Shown here: piece by piece, positions 25,614-32,945 of the stretch
Position numbering within the stretch: the first letter of the stretch is position 1
How the letters are laid out: the number at the start of each line of letters is the position of its first letter
DNA from: a virus
Length of the DNA: 34,535 bases
IMG/VR virus record: IMGVR_UViG_3300008050_000144
Span: 1 to 34,535 of that record
Strand: one strand, 5' to 3'
Program-made: the position numbers and the translations under genes
The notes under the pieces: generated by a model
The model's input: only the letters and a program-made list of their open reading frames with translations
The model's database searches: none
Told to the model about the DNA's origin: nothing

Positions 25614-25852
25614 TCTTCGTCTCCATGTGCGTGTTTTTCAATTCGCGCCTCGATATCAATTAGTTTATTTTCCATCGTGCCAATCGAATCGAGGATGTGT
25701 CTGCGTTTGTCTGAGGCTCGGTAGCGCTCCTCAGAGCCTTCCCCCAGAGTGGCGATACGGTCCCCAACGCCAGCGAACTCTCGCTCCAACGCATTAAGTT
25801 TTTTTCTGACAATGGATTTCTCGTCGATAAGATCGATTATAGTTATGGGCAT
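25610..25852 (-). CDS. Small coiled-coil protein
   Basis: This 80-residue, highly charged and almost certainly helical protein contains heptad-like stretches (SIVRKKLNALEREFAGVGDRI and ILDSIGTMENKLIDIEARIEKH). It has no cysteine and no membrane segment. Its start lies in the end of the upstream gene (10-base overlap) and its stop overlaps the next start by 4 bases, so it is a true member of the operon despite its size. It is probably a dimeric helper or regulatory protein. No family was recognised. Confidence 0.65.
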   Translation of the reverse strand: MPITIIDLIDEKSIVRKKLNALEREFAGVGDRIATLGEGSEERYRASDKRRHILDSIGTMENKLIDIEARIEKHAHGDEE

Positions 25853-26091
25853 GCGCGCCTCTTCGTTTTTAGATCAACCTCCGCTAAGATATCTTTCCGC
25901 CGCTGTTCAATCCGCCTGGCTTTCCCGACCTTGGCCGCGTTGTTGGGCAGACATGCCACCTTGCGTGCGTCTTCCGCTAACACCTTCCACCTAATTATAA
26001 ATTCTCGCGGCCCATCGATAATTTCCTGGGGCATCCTGCCAATCCAGCCGAAGCTGCCCCGCTCGTCTGACCACTTACGCTGCTCTGGCAT
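25843..26091 (-). CDS. Small basic hypothetical protein
   Basis: The product is 82 residues, basic, and rich in Arg/Lys and Trp (MPEQRKWSDERGSFGWIGRM at the start and KARRIEQRRKDILAEVDLKTKRRACP at the end). The ATG at 26091 lies 17 bases inside the end of the HD-hydrolase gene. The overlap pattern on both sides supports it as a real gene. It could bind nucleic acid from its charge. No motif was recognised. The Ser-Asp-Glu at residues 8-10 is one of the TCAGACGA sites. Confidence 0.6.
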   Translation of the reverse strand: MPEQRKWSDERGSFGWIGRMPQEIIDGPREFIIRWKVLAEDARKVACLPNNAAKVGKARRIEQRRKDILAEVDLKTKRRACP

Positions 26092-26647
26092 GTTTCAATT
26101 CATCGTATTTCAAAAGGAACTCACATTCGGCATCATGTGGCGATAGCGGAATGATCACCATTTTTGCTGGCGAAACGTCGAAGCCCCACCGCGCCCGTGC
26201 ATCAATACGCATAAGATCGCGGGCCTCAGTCGCCAACATTATGTTGTCAGCATGATGTACCTCAATTGGGATACCCTGCGACAACCCCATAGCCTCGAAG
26301 CCAATCGTCTGGTGGTCGAGCGCCAAATCTTTCCATTTTGGGATAAGCGGTTTTAATGGCCGGGGAATGTCGGGTAGGAACACCTCATCCATTTCGTGAA
26401 ACAACGCCTTCAATTTAAATTCTGGCGCAACCAAATCGGCTACATGAATACAGTGCTGAGCTACACTGTAGAAAGAAATACACTGGCCGTTCCACCTCGT
26501 CTTGAGCGCTAAAGAATGAGCAATTGTGACGATGTCAAAGTCATCTAGGGACGGCGACATAGGGGCCACGGTTTTTCCCTGATAAGTTAGACACAACCCT
26601 TCCGGCATAAGGCCAAGGTAGTCGTTGGTGTGTGACCGGTCAGCCAT
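26075..26647 (-). CDS. HD-superfamily nucleotide phosphohydrolase (DatZ/YfbR-like) with HE in place of HD
   Basis: I start at the ATG at 26647, giving MADRSHTND. The longer upstream frame lies inside the nuclease gene. The 190-residue product has RWNGQCISFYSVAQHCIHVA (51-70), ALFHEMDEVFLPDIPRPLKP (81-100) and HHADNIMLATEARDLM (131-146). These are the metal-site regions of YfbR/DatZ-type HD hydrolases: H65, H84, E85 and D134. The usual HD pair is HE here, a conservative change that may alter the metal or substrate. Relatives remove phosphates from deoxynucleotides, and DatZ removes dATP in diaminopurine phages. It overlaps the nuclease gene by 8 bases and the next gene by 17 bases. Confidence 0.8.
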   Translation of the reverse strand: MADRSHTNDYLGLMPEGLCLTYQGKTVAPMSPSLDDFDIVTIAHSLALKTRWNGQCISFYSVAQHCIHVADLVAPEFKLKALFHEMDEVFLPDIPRPLKPLIPKWKDLALDHQTIGFEAMGLSQGIPIEVHHADNIMLATEARDLMRIDARARWGFDVSPAKMVIIPLSPHDAECEFLLKYDELKHARAA

Positions 26648-27458
26648 GGGGCACCGGCTCGTATCGCTTCCAATTTTCACAGGGGTCGTCACATTTAACG
26701 CCGGTACCTTGGCACCGCCACCCCCCGTCTGCCGTAGCGACAGAGGCGGCGCACGTTTTGCACTCAACTGGGGGATCAATCTTGAGCCAGCACACGTCGC
26801 GTTTAAAGCAGCCCTTGCACCGCCAGTCGCTTTCGTCTGTCGCGCATTTTACGGCCTCGTTCTCCAATATCTTTTCGACACGAGCCTCAATGGCCGAATA
26901 CGCAAACTCATCAAACCCAATGACCTGTGACAGGTAGCGACTTGTGTTCTTATTGTAAGCAACGAAGATAGATTTTTTACTACCGGACAGACCCATCATA
27001 AACTGCACCTGTGCGAAATAGATCGGGTGCGAATACCGCACGCCCTTCTTCTCGCACTCTTTAAACTTGCTGTCGTTCATCGACTTGATCTCTAGGATGC
27101 ACGAGTCGACGTCTCCGTCGTCTGACAGCTCCTCGATAAGGCCGTCAGCATGCCCGGCGATGTGGCCGCCGAATGCGTGATACTCATATTGTCTGCCGGT
27201 GGTTGGGTCTTTTTCAAGTACGGCAATGCCTGCTTTCCTCAAATCCCTGATAACCACGTTCTCTAAAGCGTGACCAAGATTAAAAATGCGTTGGAGTTGC
27301 GGGTCGGGTCGGGTGTCAGGCATACCCCTTAATGAAAACGCCAACTGGGCATCGCACTTAGCTCCAACAGACGACGCCCCAATGTACGATCGAGTCCTCT
27401 GTTGTGACTCTTCCAAATACGCCGCATCAATAAGATCGGGGATGCTTTTGAAATTCAA
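26640..27458 (-). CDS. Cas4/AddB-like PD-(D/E)XK nuclease with Fe-S cysteines
   Basis: This 272-residue protein has a TTG start at 27458-27456 with AAAGG 8-9 bases upstream; no usable ATG or GTG start was found upstream. The nuclease core has H63/E66 (LGHALENVVI), D105 (GHIAGHADG), E123-x-K125 (ILEIKSM) and Q150/Q152 (FAQVQFMM), the RecB-family motif set. C35 upstream of the core plus C214, C217 and C223 downstream (C-x2-C-x5-C) match the 4Fe-4S staple known in Cas4, AddB and Dna2. Beyond this lie five more cysteines (C233, C236, C249, C256, C260), possibly a zinc knuckle. It probably resects DNA ends for the Sak4-like recombinase encoded upstream in the operon. Confidence 0.85.
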   Translation of the reverse strand: MNFKSIPDLIDAAYLEESQQRTRSYIGASSVGAKCDAQLAFSLRGMPDTRPDPQLQRIFNLGHALENVVIRDLRKAGIAVLEKDPTTGRQYEYHAFGGHIAGHADGLIEELSDDGDVDSCILEIKSMNDSKFKECEKKGVRYSHPIYFAQVQFMMGLSGSKKSIFVAYNKNTSRYLSQVIGFDEFAYSAIEARVEKILENEAVKCATDESDWRCKGCFKRDVCWLKIDPPVECKTCAASVATADGGWRCQGTGVKCDDPCENWKRYEPVPHG

Positions 27459-27480
27459 TCTCGCAACCTTTGCGTCATCT

Positions 27481-27502
27481 GAAAAGGGGGCGGGGAACGC
27501 CC
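27481..27502 (-). terminator. Possible weak attenuator between SSB and nuclease genes
   Basis: On the - strand, GGGCG and CGCCC (27488-27502) form a GC-only 5-bp stem with a 5-base loop, followed by CCTTTT. It sits in the 116-base gap between the SSB stop (27575) and the nuclease start (27458), the largest gap in this operon. It is too short for a confident terminator but could lower expression of downstream genes. Confidence 0.25.
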
Positions 27503-27574
27503 GTCACTGGGAGGCGTTTAGTGATCAGGCGATCCCCACGATCCCCTCTAAGTGAGCGAATGGAGAACACTCGC

Positions 27575-28105
27575 CTAGAAGGGTATTGAGTCGTCCAAAT
27601 CACTTGCCGCCGCCTTGGCCTCGTTTGGTGGGCTGATAGGCCCGATAGATGTGCGGCCAGGATCAACGTCAGCCGGGTCGAAATATGCACCGCTGTTTCG
27701 AATCGCTGTTCCGTCTCTCTCTACGCCATTTTTATCGGTGTACTTAGAGGGTATGACACGAACGCCGACCTCCATCTTCTCCAGGCCAGCCACACCTTGT
27801 GTCGCGGCGTTATCGGGATCAGGGTGGCCGCCAAAAAAGTAAATCGATTTTAAACGCTCCATGCCAATGCGCTCGGCGGTGCGCGCCCTCTCGTCTTGAC
27901 GGGCGACGTGAAGGTTAATGTAGTCGCGGACTTTTCCTTGATCGTTTTGAAGGTAGACAACAAGCTGGTGTCCGCCCTTTGCCGTCTCTTTGATCTCAGC
28001 TTTATCGATGCGCATTATGTGCTCACCGACAGGCATTATTCCGCCACTCGACGCAATCTGAACGCCGCCAAGATTTAGGTTTTTGTATGACCATGCTTCT
28101 GCCAT
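27575..28105 (-). CDS. ssb: Single-stranded DNA-binding protein, DUF669-like
   Basis: This 176-residue protein has a GGAGA ribosome binding site. It ends DLDDSIPF, the acidic C-terminal tail with final Ile-Pro-Phe that in SSB proteins recruits partner enzymes. The core fits an OB-fold: GVQIASSGGIMPVGEHIMRI, then KGGHQLVVYLQNDQGKVRDYINLHV, and LEKMEVGVRVIPSKYTDKNG, as in phage DUF669/SSB-like proteins. The segment YFFGGHPDPDNAATQGVAGL is a loop between strands. It lies directly downstream of the Sak4-like ATPase gene and upstream of the nuclease gene, the usual grouping for phage recombination. It should coat single strands during replication and strand annealing. Confidence 0.85.
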   Translation of the reverse strand: MAEAWSYKNLNLGGVQIASSGGIMPVGEHIMRIDKAEIKETAKGGHQLVVYLQNDQGKVRDYINLHVARQDERARTAERIGMERLKSIYFFGGHPDPDNAATQGVAGLEKMEVGVRVIPSKYTDKNGVERDGTAIRNSGAYFDPADVDPGRTSIGPISPPNEAKAAASDLDDSIPF

Positions 28106-28142
28106 AATACTTCTCCGTTAGTAGTTTGTGGGTGTGCTTTTG

Positions 28143-28913
28143 TTAGCCGCCGGTAGACGACGACGCCTTCATCTTGTCGAAAAGATCGGTAATATCTCCA
28201 GTCTTTTCCCACGGTTTCAGCACGCGATTTTCATCGCGAACCTTGCCGTGATAACCGGCAAGCTCATCAGTAACAACGTACCGGATGACTTTGTTTTTTC
28301 CGTCGTCGTCTTTCTCAGAAGTGCGGACGCCGCAGAGGACGTTGTCAAAAATACCGGGGAGCTGCTTCTGGGCTGCCGACCCCTTAATCATTGGCCAGTA
28401 TTCAACTTCGCCATCGGGGTTCTTGTCCTCTTTGGCAAGGGCTGTGACGACAACATGATACGGCAAATCGCGCACCCATTTACATGCGCCGATCATCGCA
28501 TTAGCGTAGTCCCCCCATACCGCAAAGCCATTGTCACCTTGGCCTGCGGCTTCAAGCTCAGCTTTAATGGACTCAATCGCGAGATCAGAAAGCTCAGTCA
28601 AGCTGTCGAGCATGATCCATTTGTATCCCGCTTTCACAAAGTCGTCTGACGATATGATGCGGCATATCCCCCGGAACGAATAAACGTCACCGTCTGGATC
28701 ATGCTCTCCATCCCAGGATGTAAAGGGGAGATAATCAATTCCCGCAGATCGGATAGAGGCAAGGCCAGCTTCGCCGGAAATTATAAAACCCTTGCCGTAT
28801 TTCTTTTTATAGTGAAGAGCCTGCGTCGTCTTACCCCAGCCGGGTAGGGCATAAAGAAGTGTCTTGAAAAACGAGGTACCTTCGTCGCGGGTGTTTTTAG
28901 GGCGGAATGGCAT
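28143..28913 (-). CDS. Sak4-like RecA-fold ATPase, single-strand annealing recombinase
   Basis: The product is 256 residues. Walker A is PGWGKTT at 24-30 and Walker B is WIMLD at 99-103. The rest (GFIISGEAGLASI, then YHVVVTALAKEDKNPDG and DNVLCGVRT) matches the AAA_24 / Sak4 group of phage ATPases, a short RecA-core family that works with a phage SSB in annealing. The ATG at 28913 directly follows the TAG stop of the preceding gene, and the ribosome binding site lies in its last codons. Together with SSB, Cas4-like nuclease and the Hjc-like resolvase at 33.4 kb it makes a full recombination set. Confidence 0.85.
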   Translation of the reverse strand: MPFRPKNTRDEGTSFFKTLLYALPGWGKTTQALHYKKKYGKGFIISGEAGLASIRSAGIDYLPFTSWDGEHDPDGDVYSFRGICRIISSDDFVKAGYKWIMLDSLTELSDLAIESIKAELEAAGQGDNGFAVWGDYANAMIGACKWVRDLPYHVVVTALAKEDKNPDGEVEYWPMIKGSAAQKQLPGIFDNVLCGVRTSEKDDDGKNKVIRYVVTDELAGYHGKVRDENRVLKPWEKTGDITDLFDKMKASSSTGG

Positions 28914-29336
28914 CTATTCTTCTCCAGATATTTCTGTAATTGTGAAGCGTGGCGCACCGGGAGAGCGGGTGAGGGCAGGCAGCAGATCACCCTTCTCATC
29001 ATTATCAAGAGCCTGGAAGCTGCGCTTGTCTATCGACAGTTTTTTCTTGACATATGTGGGAAGAGGTACACTCGCATAAAGTGTATTCAGTTTAGTTGTA
29101 TCCCATGTCCAAGTCTCGCTGCGCTTCATCGTGACGGTAAAATCACCGAAAGCATCAACGAAATCCCCCGGCTCTTCTGGGAAATGCGCGGCAAGCCGCG
29201 TCTTTAATATACTTATCTTTTCTCTGGTGTCTTTCTCTTGCCGCTGTAGTCGCATCAACTCTTCGGCAAAGGTTTCGAGGGGCGTGCGCTCTAGGCACTC
29301 TAAAACGTCTTCATCACCCCAATCGATTTCAGCCAT
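28914..29336 (-). CDS. First gene of leftward operon, hypothetical
   Basis: This 140-residue protein has a GGAGA ribosome binding site. The N-terminus is acidic (DWGDEDVLECLERTPLE) and is followed by a coiled-coil stretch (EELMRLQRQEKDTREKISILKTRL). A beta part (GDFTVTMKRSETWTWDTTKLNTLY) and a basic helix (YVKKKLSIDKRSFQAL) complete it. I recall similar small proteins next to Sak4-type ATPases in other phages but know no function. As the first gene of the operon it is probably made early. It may be a recombination accessory factor, which is inference from position. Confidence 0.75.
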   Translation of the reverse strand: MAEIDWGDEDVLECLERTPLETFAEELMRLQRQEKDTREKISILKTRLAAHFPEEPGDFVDAFGDFTVTMKRSETWTWDTTKLNTLYASVPLPTYVKKKLSIDKRSFQALDNDEKGDLLPALTRSPGAPRFTITEISGEE

Positions 29337-29533
29337 ATTGTCTCCGTGTTCATATTGATACTGCTGTAAGCAAACTAAAGTTGTTTAATTAAAAATATGT
29401 TTAATGGAGATGTTGGCTGGTGGCAATAACTTTTGAGGTGCATATATGCACCATATATAGTATTTTGCTTAGTACTATTGCTAAAAATAAACTATATATG
29501 TCACTCCTACATGACTTACTGGATGGAAAAGTG
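29337..29533. promoter_or_regulatory. Divergent control region for early operons
   Basis: This AT-rich 197-bp gap separates leftward genes (start 29336) from rightward genes (start 29534). It holds the 16-bp palindrome at 29437-29452, a second small palindrome TAGTACTA near 29470, and two direct copies of GTTTAAT near 29382 and 29398. A possible rightward promoter is TTGCTT at 29465-29470 with TAAACT at 29488-29493 (17-bp spacer), but the match is modest. No convincing leftward promoter was picked out. This is the only long AT-rich divergent gap and so the best candidate for early promoters. Confidence 0.6.
29437..29452. promoter_or_regulatory. Perfect 16-bp palindrome, likely operator
   Basis: GGTGCATATATGCACC is fully self-complementary. 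It lies about 80 bases before the small HTH-protein gene at 29534 and about 100 bases from the start of the leftward operon. Its size and symmetry suit a dimeric HTH repressor. The natural partner is the product of the gene at 29534. Confidence 0.65.
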
Positions 29534-29713
29534 ATGGTAAAATTCGACATCGAAAGACTTGTCGATGATTTAGGGGGGGCGGCGAACGTGGCTGCCGTCC
29601 TTGGCCTGTCCCGCACCACCCCATACGGGTGGATCGCGAGAAACTACATGTCGTCCAGAAGCCTGGAACAAATCAAAGAAAGCTTTCAAATAAACTTAGA
29701 CGAATATTTTTAG
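29534..29713 (+). CDS. Small Cro/CI-like HTH regulator
   Basis: The chosen start is the ATG at 29534 (GGA a few bases before). Earlier in-frame starts at 29420 and 29498 lack a ribosome binding site, and the former would cover the operator palindrome. The 59-residue product reads MVKFDIERLVDDLGGAANVA, then AVLGLSRTTPYGWIARNYMS, then a final helix ending LDEYF. The segment GGAANVAAVLGLSRTTPYGWI fits a helix-turn-helix of the Cro/YdaS-like type (helix, Gly turn, recognition helix SRTTPYGWI). It would bind as a dimer, and the palindrome at 29437-29452 just upstream is the likely site, giving autoregulation and control of both early operons. The primase gene follows after 8 bases. Confidence 0.75.
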   Translation: MVKFDIERLVDDLGGAANVAAVLGLSRTTPYGWIARNYMSSRSLEQIKESFQINLDEYF

Positions 29714-29721
29714 GATTACCG

Positions 29722-31770
29722 ATGAGCACAGCTAAGACCGCCTTTGCGACCTATGAAGAATTTAAAAAGGTCATGTACAAATCTGCCCTCGAATATCTTG
29801 ATCGAGGATGGTCTATCATACCCATCAGCCTAGACACCAAGCGGCCAGTGCTAAAGTGGAAGGACTTTCAAATACGACAGACCACCGTTGAAGAGGTCGA
29901 CACATGGTTTAACGCCGGGGTTACTACTGAGTCTGGCCTAATTATTAGATACTTCAATCTGGCCCTGGTGTGCGGAAATCAAAGCGGTATCTGCGTCGTT
30001 GACGCAGACAATGCCGCTGCGATTAAATACGCCGAAGAAAATAATCTATCGTCACCGCTATACAATGACACACCTCGTGGTAAACATTTCTTTTGGCAGC
30101 ACCCCCAGGATGGGCAGCGCTTCCGCAATAAGACGGGCGGCAATCCTGGCCGGGACTGGCCGAATGTGGACGGTCTCGATTTTCGTGGGGATGGTGGATA
30201 TGTTCTGCTGCCCCCAAGTGTAAAATTTCGAAATGGTGAGGCTGTAGCAGAATACAAGGCATGTGATACATGGAACATCCTTGATGTGGAGGACGCGCCG
30301 GTATGGGTAAACACAAAACCGGTACTCAGGGATGTAACAGACGAAAACTCATTTAGCTTCGAGGATATGGATTTGGGTGCTGTCCGTGTGGCAAGCCCGG
30401 AAGACATGCTGCCAGTTCGTGATCAGATTAAAATGCTGGTCGCTCGGATTGGCCGCCCACTATCTGAGGGCGATAACACAGACACATGGATGATTAAATT
30501 TTGCGGACAGATGGTGCGCAATGGCTGTCTTGGGGATGACCTTCGCATGATGGCCCAGAAACTTTATGACGATTTCTTTAGCGACAGCTACTCAGACGAA
30601 GAGACAACCCGCTGGATAGACCGCAAGTGTCAGTCTGCCGCAGAGATGGATCGAAATAACTATCCATCTGACTACAACAGTAACGGCGAGAGAATCCAGG
30701 CAACGGTCGACACCTCCTCTCTTGTAACGGAATTACCAGACGATCCTGTCGAGCAAGCCCCGCCGTCACTCAAACTTCTAACAATATCAGAACTACGGAT
30801 GAGGGCTAAAAGTCAGGCTGACATCGGCTACTTCATTGATCCTGTCCTAGCCCCCGGCCAGATAACTCAGGTGGTTGGCTTCAATGGTCACGGTAAATCC
30901 CTGCTCACACTCGGCATGATCTATGGACTTACAACGGGCAGCGATTTTGGGCCATGGGCAATCCCGCGCCCGATCAGGACATTATATATGGACTTCGACG
31001 GTATCAGCGCTAACGCTATTTATGACCGCACTGATATGTACAACGACATATTTGGCGATCCCGGTGACTACCTCCTCTATTGGTCTCCGTCTATGCTTGA
31101 AGAAGATGAGGGCAGGAACATGAGTCTGGCCGATGACGGTGGTCTCAGACAGGCCAAGGAGTTAATCAATTACGCCCGTCCTGGGTGCGTCGTCATCGAT
31201 ACCGTCCGAAGTGGCTTTGAGGGAATGCAGGAGAACAGCGCCGAGGAATGGTCGCGGGTAAACCTGTTTGCCAAGGAGATCAGGGACGCCGGTTGTGCGG
31301 TCATCCTTGTGCATCACCGTAACAAGCCGGGAGAAGGTGGGTTAGGTCGAGAGGCAGGCAGTACAGCGCAGCTCAAAGACCTGGACACACAGCTTATCGT
31401 GACATCAGTGCATGAAGACCTTGACGCAGCCAACCGTCACGCCGGTTTACTGGACGGGAACCTCACTGTCTATACACACGGCGGTGTTGAAAAGACTCCA
31501 TTCGGATATATCAGAAGTTTCATCAACCCCGATGACACGATCATCACCATGGCCCAAGTGGCCTTTGGTAAGAAGCGAGATCAGACAGACAATAAGAATG
31601 ATAACTACATCGCCATCTGCCGTAAGCCTGACGGCGGACTCTACATACAGTCGACACTAAGCCCTCGTCTGAAAGCGCGAGCGCTTATTGCCGGGGGAAC
31701 TTCCCTTAAAAACGCAGCCAGCATACTGCATGTTCCGCCTGTAACGATTCAGAAATGGGAAAATATATAG
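29722..31770 (+). CDS. Primase-polymerase / helicase (PrimPol + RecA-like ATPase)
   Basis: The start is the ATG at 29722, with AGGA upstream; an upstream in-frame ATG lies within the regulator gene. The 682-residue product has an N-terminal PrimPol domain: D94-x-D96 (CVVDAD) as metal site, TPRGKHFFW (118-125, H122) and FRGDGGYVLLPPS (154-166). A hinge follows, then a RepA/AAA_25-like ATPase: Walker A GFNGHGKS at 386-393, Walker B CVVIDT at 489-494, and VILVHHRNKPGEGGLGREAG as sensor region. The last 28 residues (GTSLKNAASILHVPPVTIQK) look like a helix-turn-helix. It should make primers and unwind the fork. No separate DNA polymerase is in the window. Confidence 0.88.
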   Translation: MSTAKTAFATYEEFKKVMYKSALEYLDRGWSIIPISLDTKRPVLKWKDFQIRQTTVEEVDTWFNAGVTTESGLIIRYFNLALVCGNQSGICVVDADNAAAIKYAEENNLSSPLYNDTPRGKHFFWQHPQDGQRFRNKTGGNPGRDWPNVDGLDFRGDGGYVLLPPSVKFRNGEAVAEYKACDTWNILDVEDAPVWVNTKPVLRDVTDENSFSFEDMDLGAVRVASPEDMLPVRDQIKMLVARIGRPLSEGDNTDTWMIKFCGQMVRNGCLGDDLRMMAQKLYDDFFSDSYSDEETTRWIDRKCQSAAEMDRNNYPSDYNSNGERIQATVDTSSLVTELPDDPVEQAPPSLKLLTISELRMRAKSQADIGYFIDPVLAPGQITQVVGFNGHGKSLLTLGMIYGLTTGSDFGPWAIPRPIRTLYMDFDGISANAIYDRTDMYNDIFGDPGDYLLYWSPSMLEEDEGRNMSLADDGGLRQAKELINYARPGCVVIDTVRSGFEGMQENSAEEWSRVNLFAKEIRDAGCAVILVHHRNKPGEGGLGREAGSTAQLKDLDTQLIVTSVHEDLDAANRHAGLLDGNLTVYTHGGVEKTPFGYIRSFINPDDTIITMAQVAFGKKRDQTDNKNDNYIAICRKPDGGLYIQSTLSPRLKARALIAGGTSLKNAASILHVPPVTIQKWENI

Positions 31771-31808
31771 CGCGGGAGGTGGCGTTGGAATTTTATAGGA
31801 GATGAGAC

Positions 31809-32171
31809 ATGACACACACATACCACTTACACGCAGCAGAGCGCCTCAAGGAAAGGTGCGGCTTAACCATCACCTTCGAGGAGTACTCCTTAATGGTGGA
31901 TGCAATCCAGACACGCGCCCCCAATGTAATGAGGCTGTCAGGTAATCCAGAAAAAAAGTCAGAATATTGGTTGGTCGTCTTTCGGGGAAGGCCGCTACGG
32001 GCTGTCTACCGTACCGATTCAAAGCGGATTGTGACGTTCAAGTCTGCACTAAAGACGTCACGGAATTGGCACACTAAAAAAAATCTGAAAATTTCGAGTC
32101 AAGTGGGAGGGGACAGCCGGGAGAAAAAAATCCGGCTATCAAAAAAAACGAAGAGGCGCAGGCGTAGCTAA
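31809..32171 (+). CDS. Small basic protein, DUF4258-like pattern
   Basis: The product is 120 residues with ribosome binding site AGGAGA. The sequence HLHAAERLKERCGLTITFEE, then YWLVVFRGRPLRAVYRTDSK followed by RIVTFKS has the helix, strand, strand, strand order seen in RelE/DUF4258-like small folds ('H....R...R' then 'Y.vv..g..l..vy....k.ivT'). Toxin-like activity cannot be claimed. The C-terminal 35 residues are extremely basic (KKIRLSKKTKRRRRS) and could bind nucleic acid. The methyltransferase gene starts 1 base after the stop, so both are probably co-translated. Confidence 0.6.
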   Translation: MTHTYHLHAAERLKERCGLTITFEEYSLMVDAIQTRAPNVMRLSGNPEKKSEYWLVVFRGRPLRAVYRTDSKRIVTFKSALKTSRNWHTKKNLKISSQVGGDSREKKIRLSKKTKRRRRS

Positions 32172-32172
32172 G

Positions 32173-32685
32173 ATGGGGAAGCGAACATCATTCCAGCGTC
32201 GGGCGCGGGATTTTTACGCCACGCCAGCCGAGGCAACCACGGCGTTGATCCCACATCTGGACATCGCAAGATTCGATGAGCCGTGCGCCGGGGCTGGGGA
32301 TTTGGTTTCGCATCTGGAGCATGAAGGATTTTTCTGCGGCGGGATGTCAGACATCAAACCGCAATCGGAACATATCGCCCAAGAGGATGCGTTCAATCTG
32401 ACCGGATGCAGAGGAGAAATATTCGTCACCAATCCACCGTGGGATTTTAAAATTTTAGACCCGCTTATAAAACATTTAACTGATTTTGCCCCTGCGTTCT
32501 TATTGCTGAATGCAGATGTCATGCACAACAAGCGCATGAGTGGCCATATGCGGCGATGCAAGAAGATCGTATCGGTGGGACGAATTTCGTGGATGGGTAA
32601 CGGGAAAAAGGGATTCGAGAATTGTGCCTGGATGTTGTTTGTGGGCGAGGACGTGGCCACAGAATTTTTTGGTAGGTCAGTATGA
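32173..32685 (+). CDS. Adenine-specific DNA methyltransferase-like protein
   Basis: This 170-residue class I SAM-dependent fold has motif I as EPCAGAGDL at 36-44 and the catalytic motif NPPW at 87-90 (form of the N6-adenine (D/N)PP(Y/W) motif). The N-terminal FYATPAEATTALIPHLD is also usual in phage proteins of this group. At 170 residues there is no separate target-recognition domain, so specificity may be loose or need a partner. It may protect phage DNA against host restriction. Related phage proteins are common and rarely tested. No restriction enzyme gene is adjacent. Confidence 0.78.
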   Translation: MGKRTSFQRRARDFYATPAEATTALIPHLDIARFDEPCAGAGDLVSHLEHEGFFCGGMSDIKPQSEHIAQEDAFNLTGCRGEIFVTNPPWDFKILDPLIKHLTDFAPAFLLLNADVMHNKRMSGHMRRCKKIVSVGRISWMGNGKKGFENCAWMLFVGEDVATEFFGRSV

Positions 32686-32729
32686 GAACAGCAACCCGTA
32701 TCACGGACAGTATTATATATAATATATAT

Positions 32730-32746
32730 ATTACCTATAAGGTAAT
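32730..32746. repeat. 7-bp palindrome in AT-rich intergenic region
   Basis: ATTACCT and AGGTAAT flank ATA (perfect arms), right after the alternating TA stretch at 32711-32730. It could be a protein-binding site or a small hairpin. It is part of the 328-base gap 32686-33013, which holds no convincing gene. Confidence 0.5.
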
Positions 32747-32751
32747 AACAA

Positions 32752-32779
32752 AGAGCACTGACCGAAGGTCAAGTGCTCT
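32752..32779 (+). other. 12-bp hairpin with one bulge
   Basis: AGAGCACTGACC pairs with GGTC plus AGTGCTCT, with one bulged A and a GAA loop. The stem is strong enough to be stable RNA. No T run follows, so it is not a typical terminator. It lies 67 bases after the methyltransferase stop. Confidence 0.65.
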
Positions 32780-32793
32780 CAGGGCTACAGGAC

Positions 32794-32945
32794 TAGAGGA
32801 CTACAGGCTAGAAGTTAATCAATATAATATAAAAATATTAATATCATATTTTGGCGAAGATGTCAATCCTGGCAGCGAAAGTTTTCTCAAAGATGTTTCC
32901 ATGCTTGCAGCACAACGACAAACTTTCCTAGCCTGTAGTCCTCTA
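32794..32945. repeat. Long inverted repeat enclosing AT-rich segment, possible structured RNA or origin
   Basis: TAGAGGACTACAGGCTAG at 32794-32811 is exactly complementary to CTAGCCTGTAGTCCTCTA at 32928-32945. Directly inside the right arm, AAACTTTC (32920-32927) pairs with GAAAGTTT (32877-32884), which would continue the stem. The interior left part, 32812-32860, is strongly AT-rich. The left arm also holds direct copies of ctacaggact/ggactacagg. Eighteen perfect pairs plus eight stacked pairs are unlikely by chance at this distance. Options are a non-coding RNA, a replication origin near the primase genes, or a remnant of a small mobile element. Confidence 0.7.

Noticed and set aside
29420-29533. 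N-terminal extension of the HTH regulator from ATG 29420
   Set aside because: The extension would translate through the 16-bp operator-like palindrome and AT-rich promoter region and has no ribosome binding site. The HTH starts right after the ATG at 29534.
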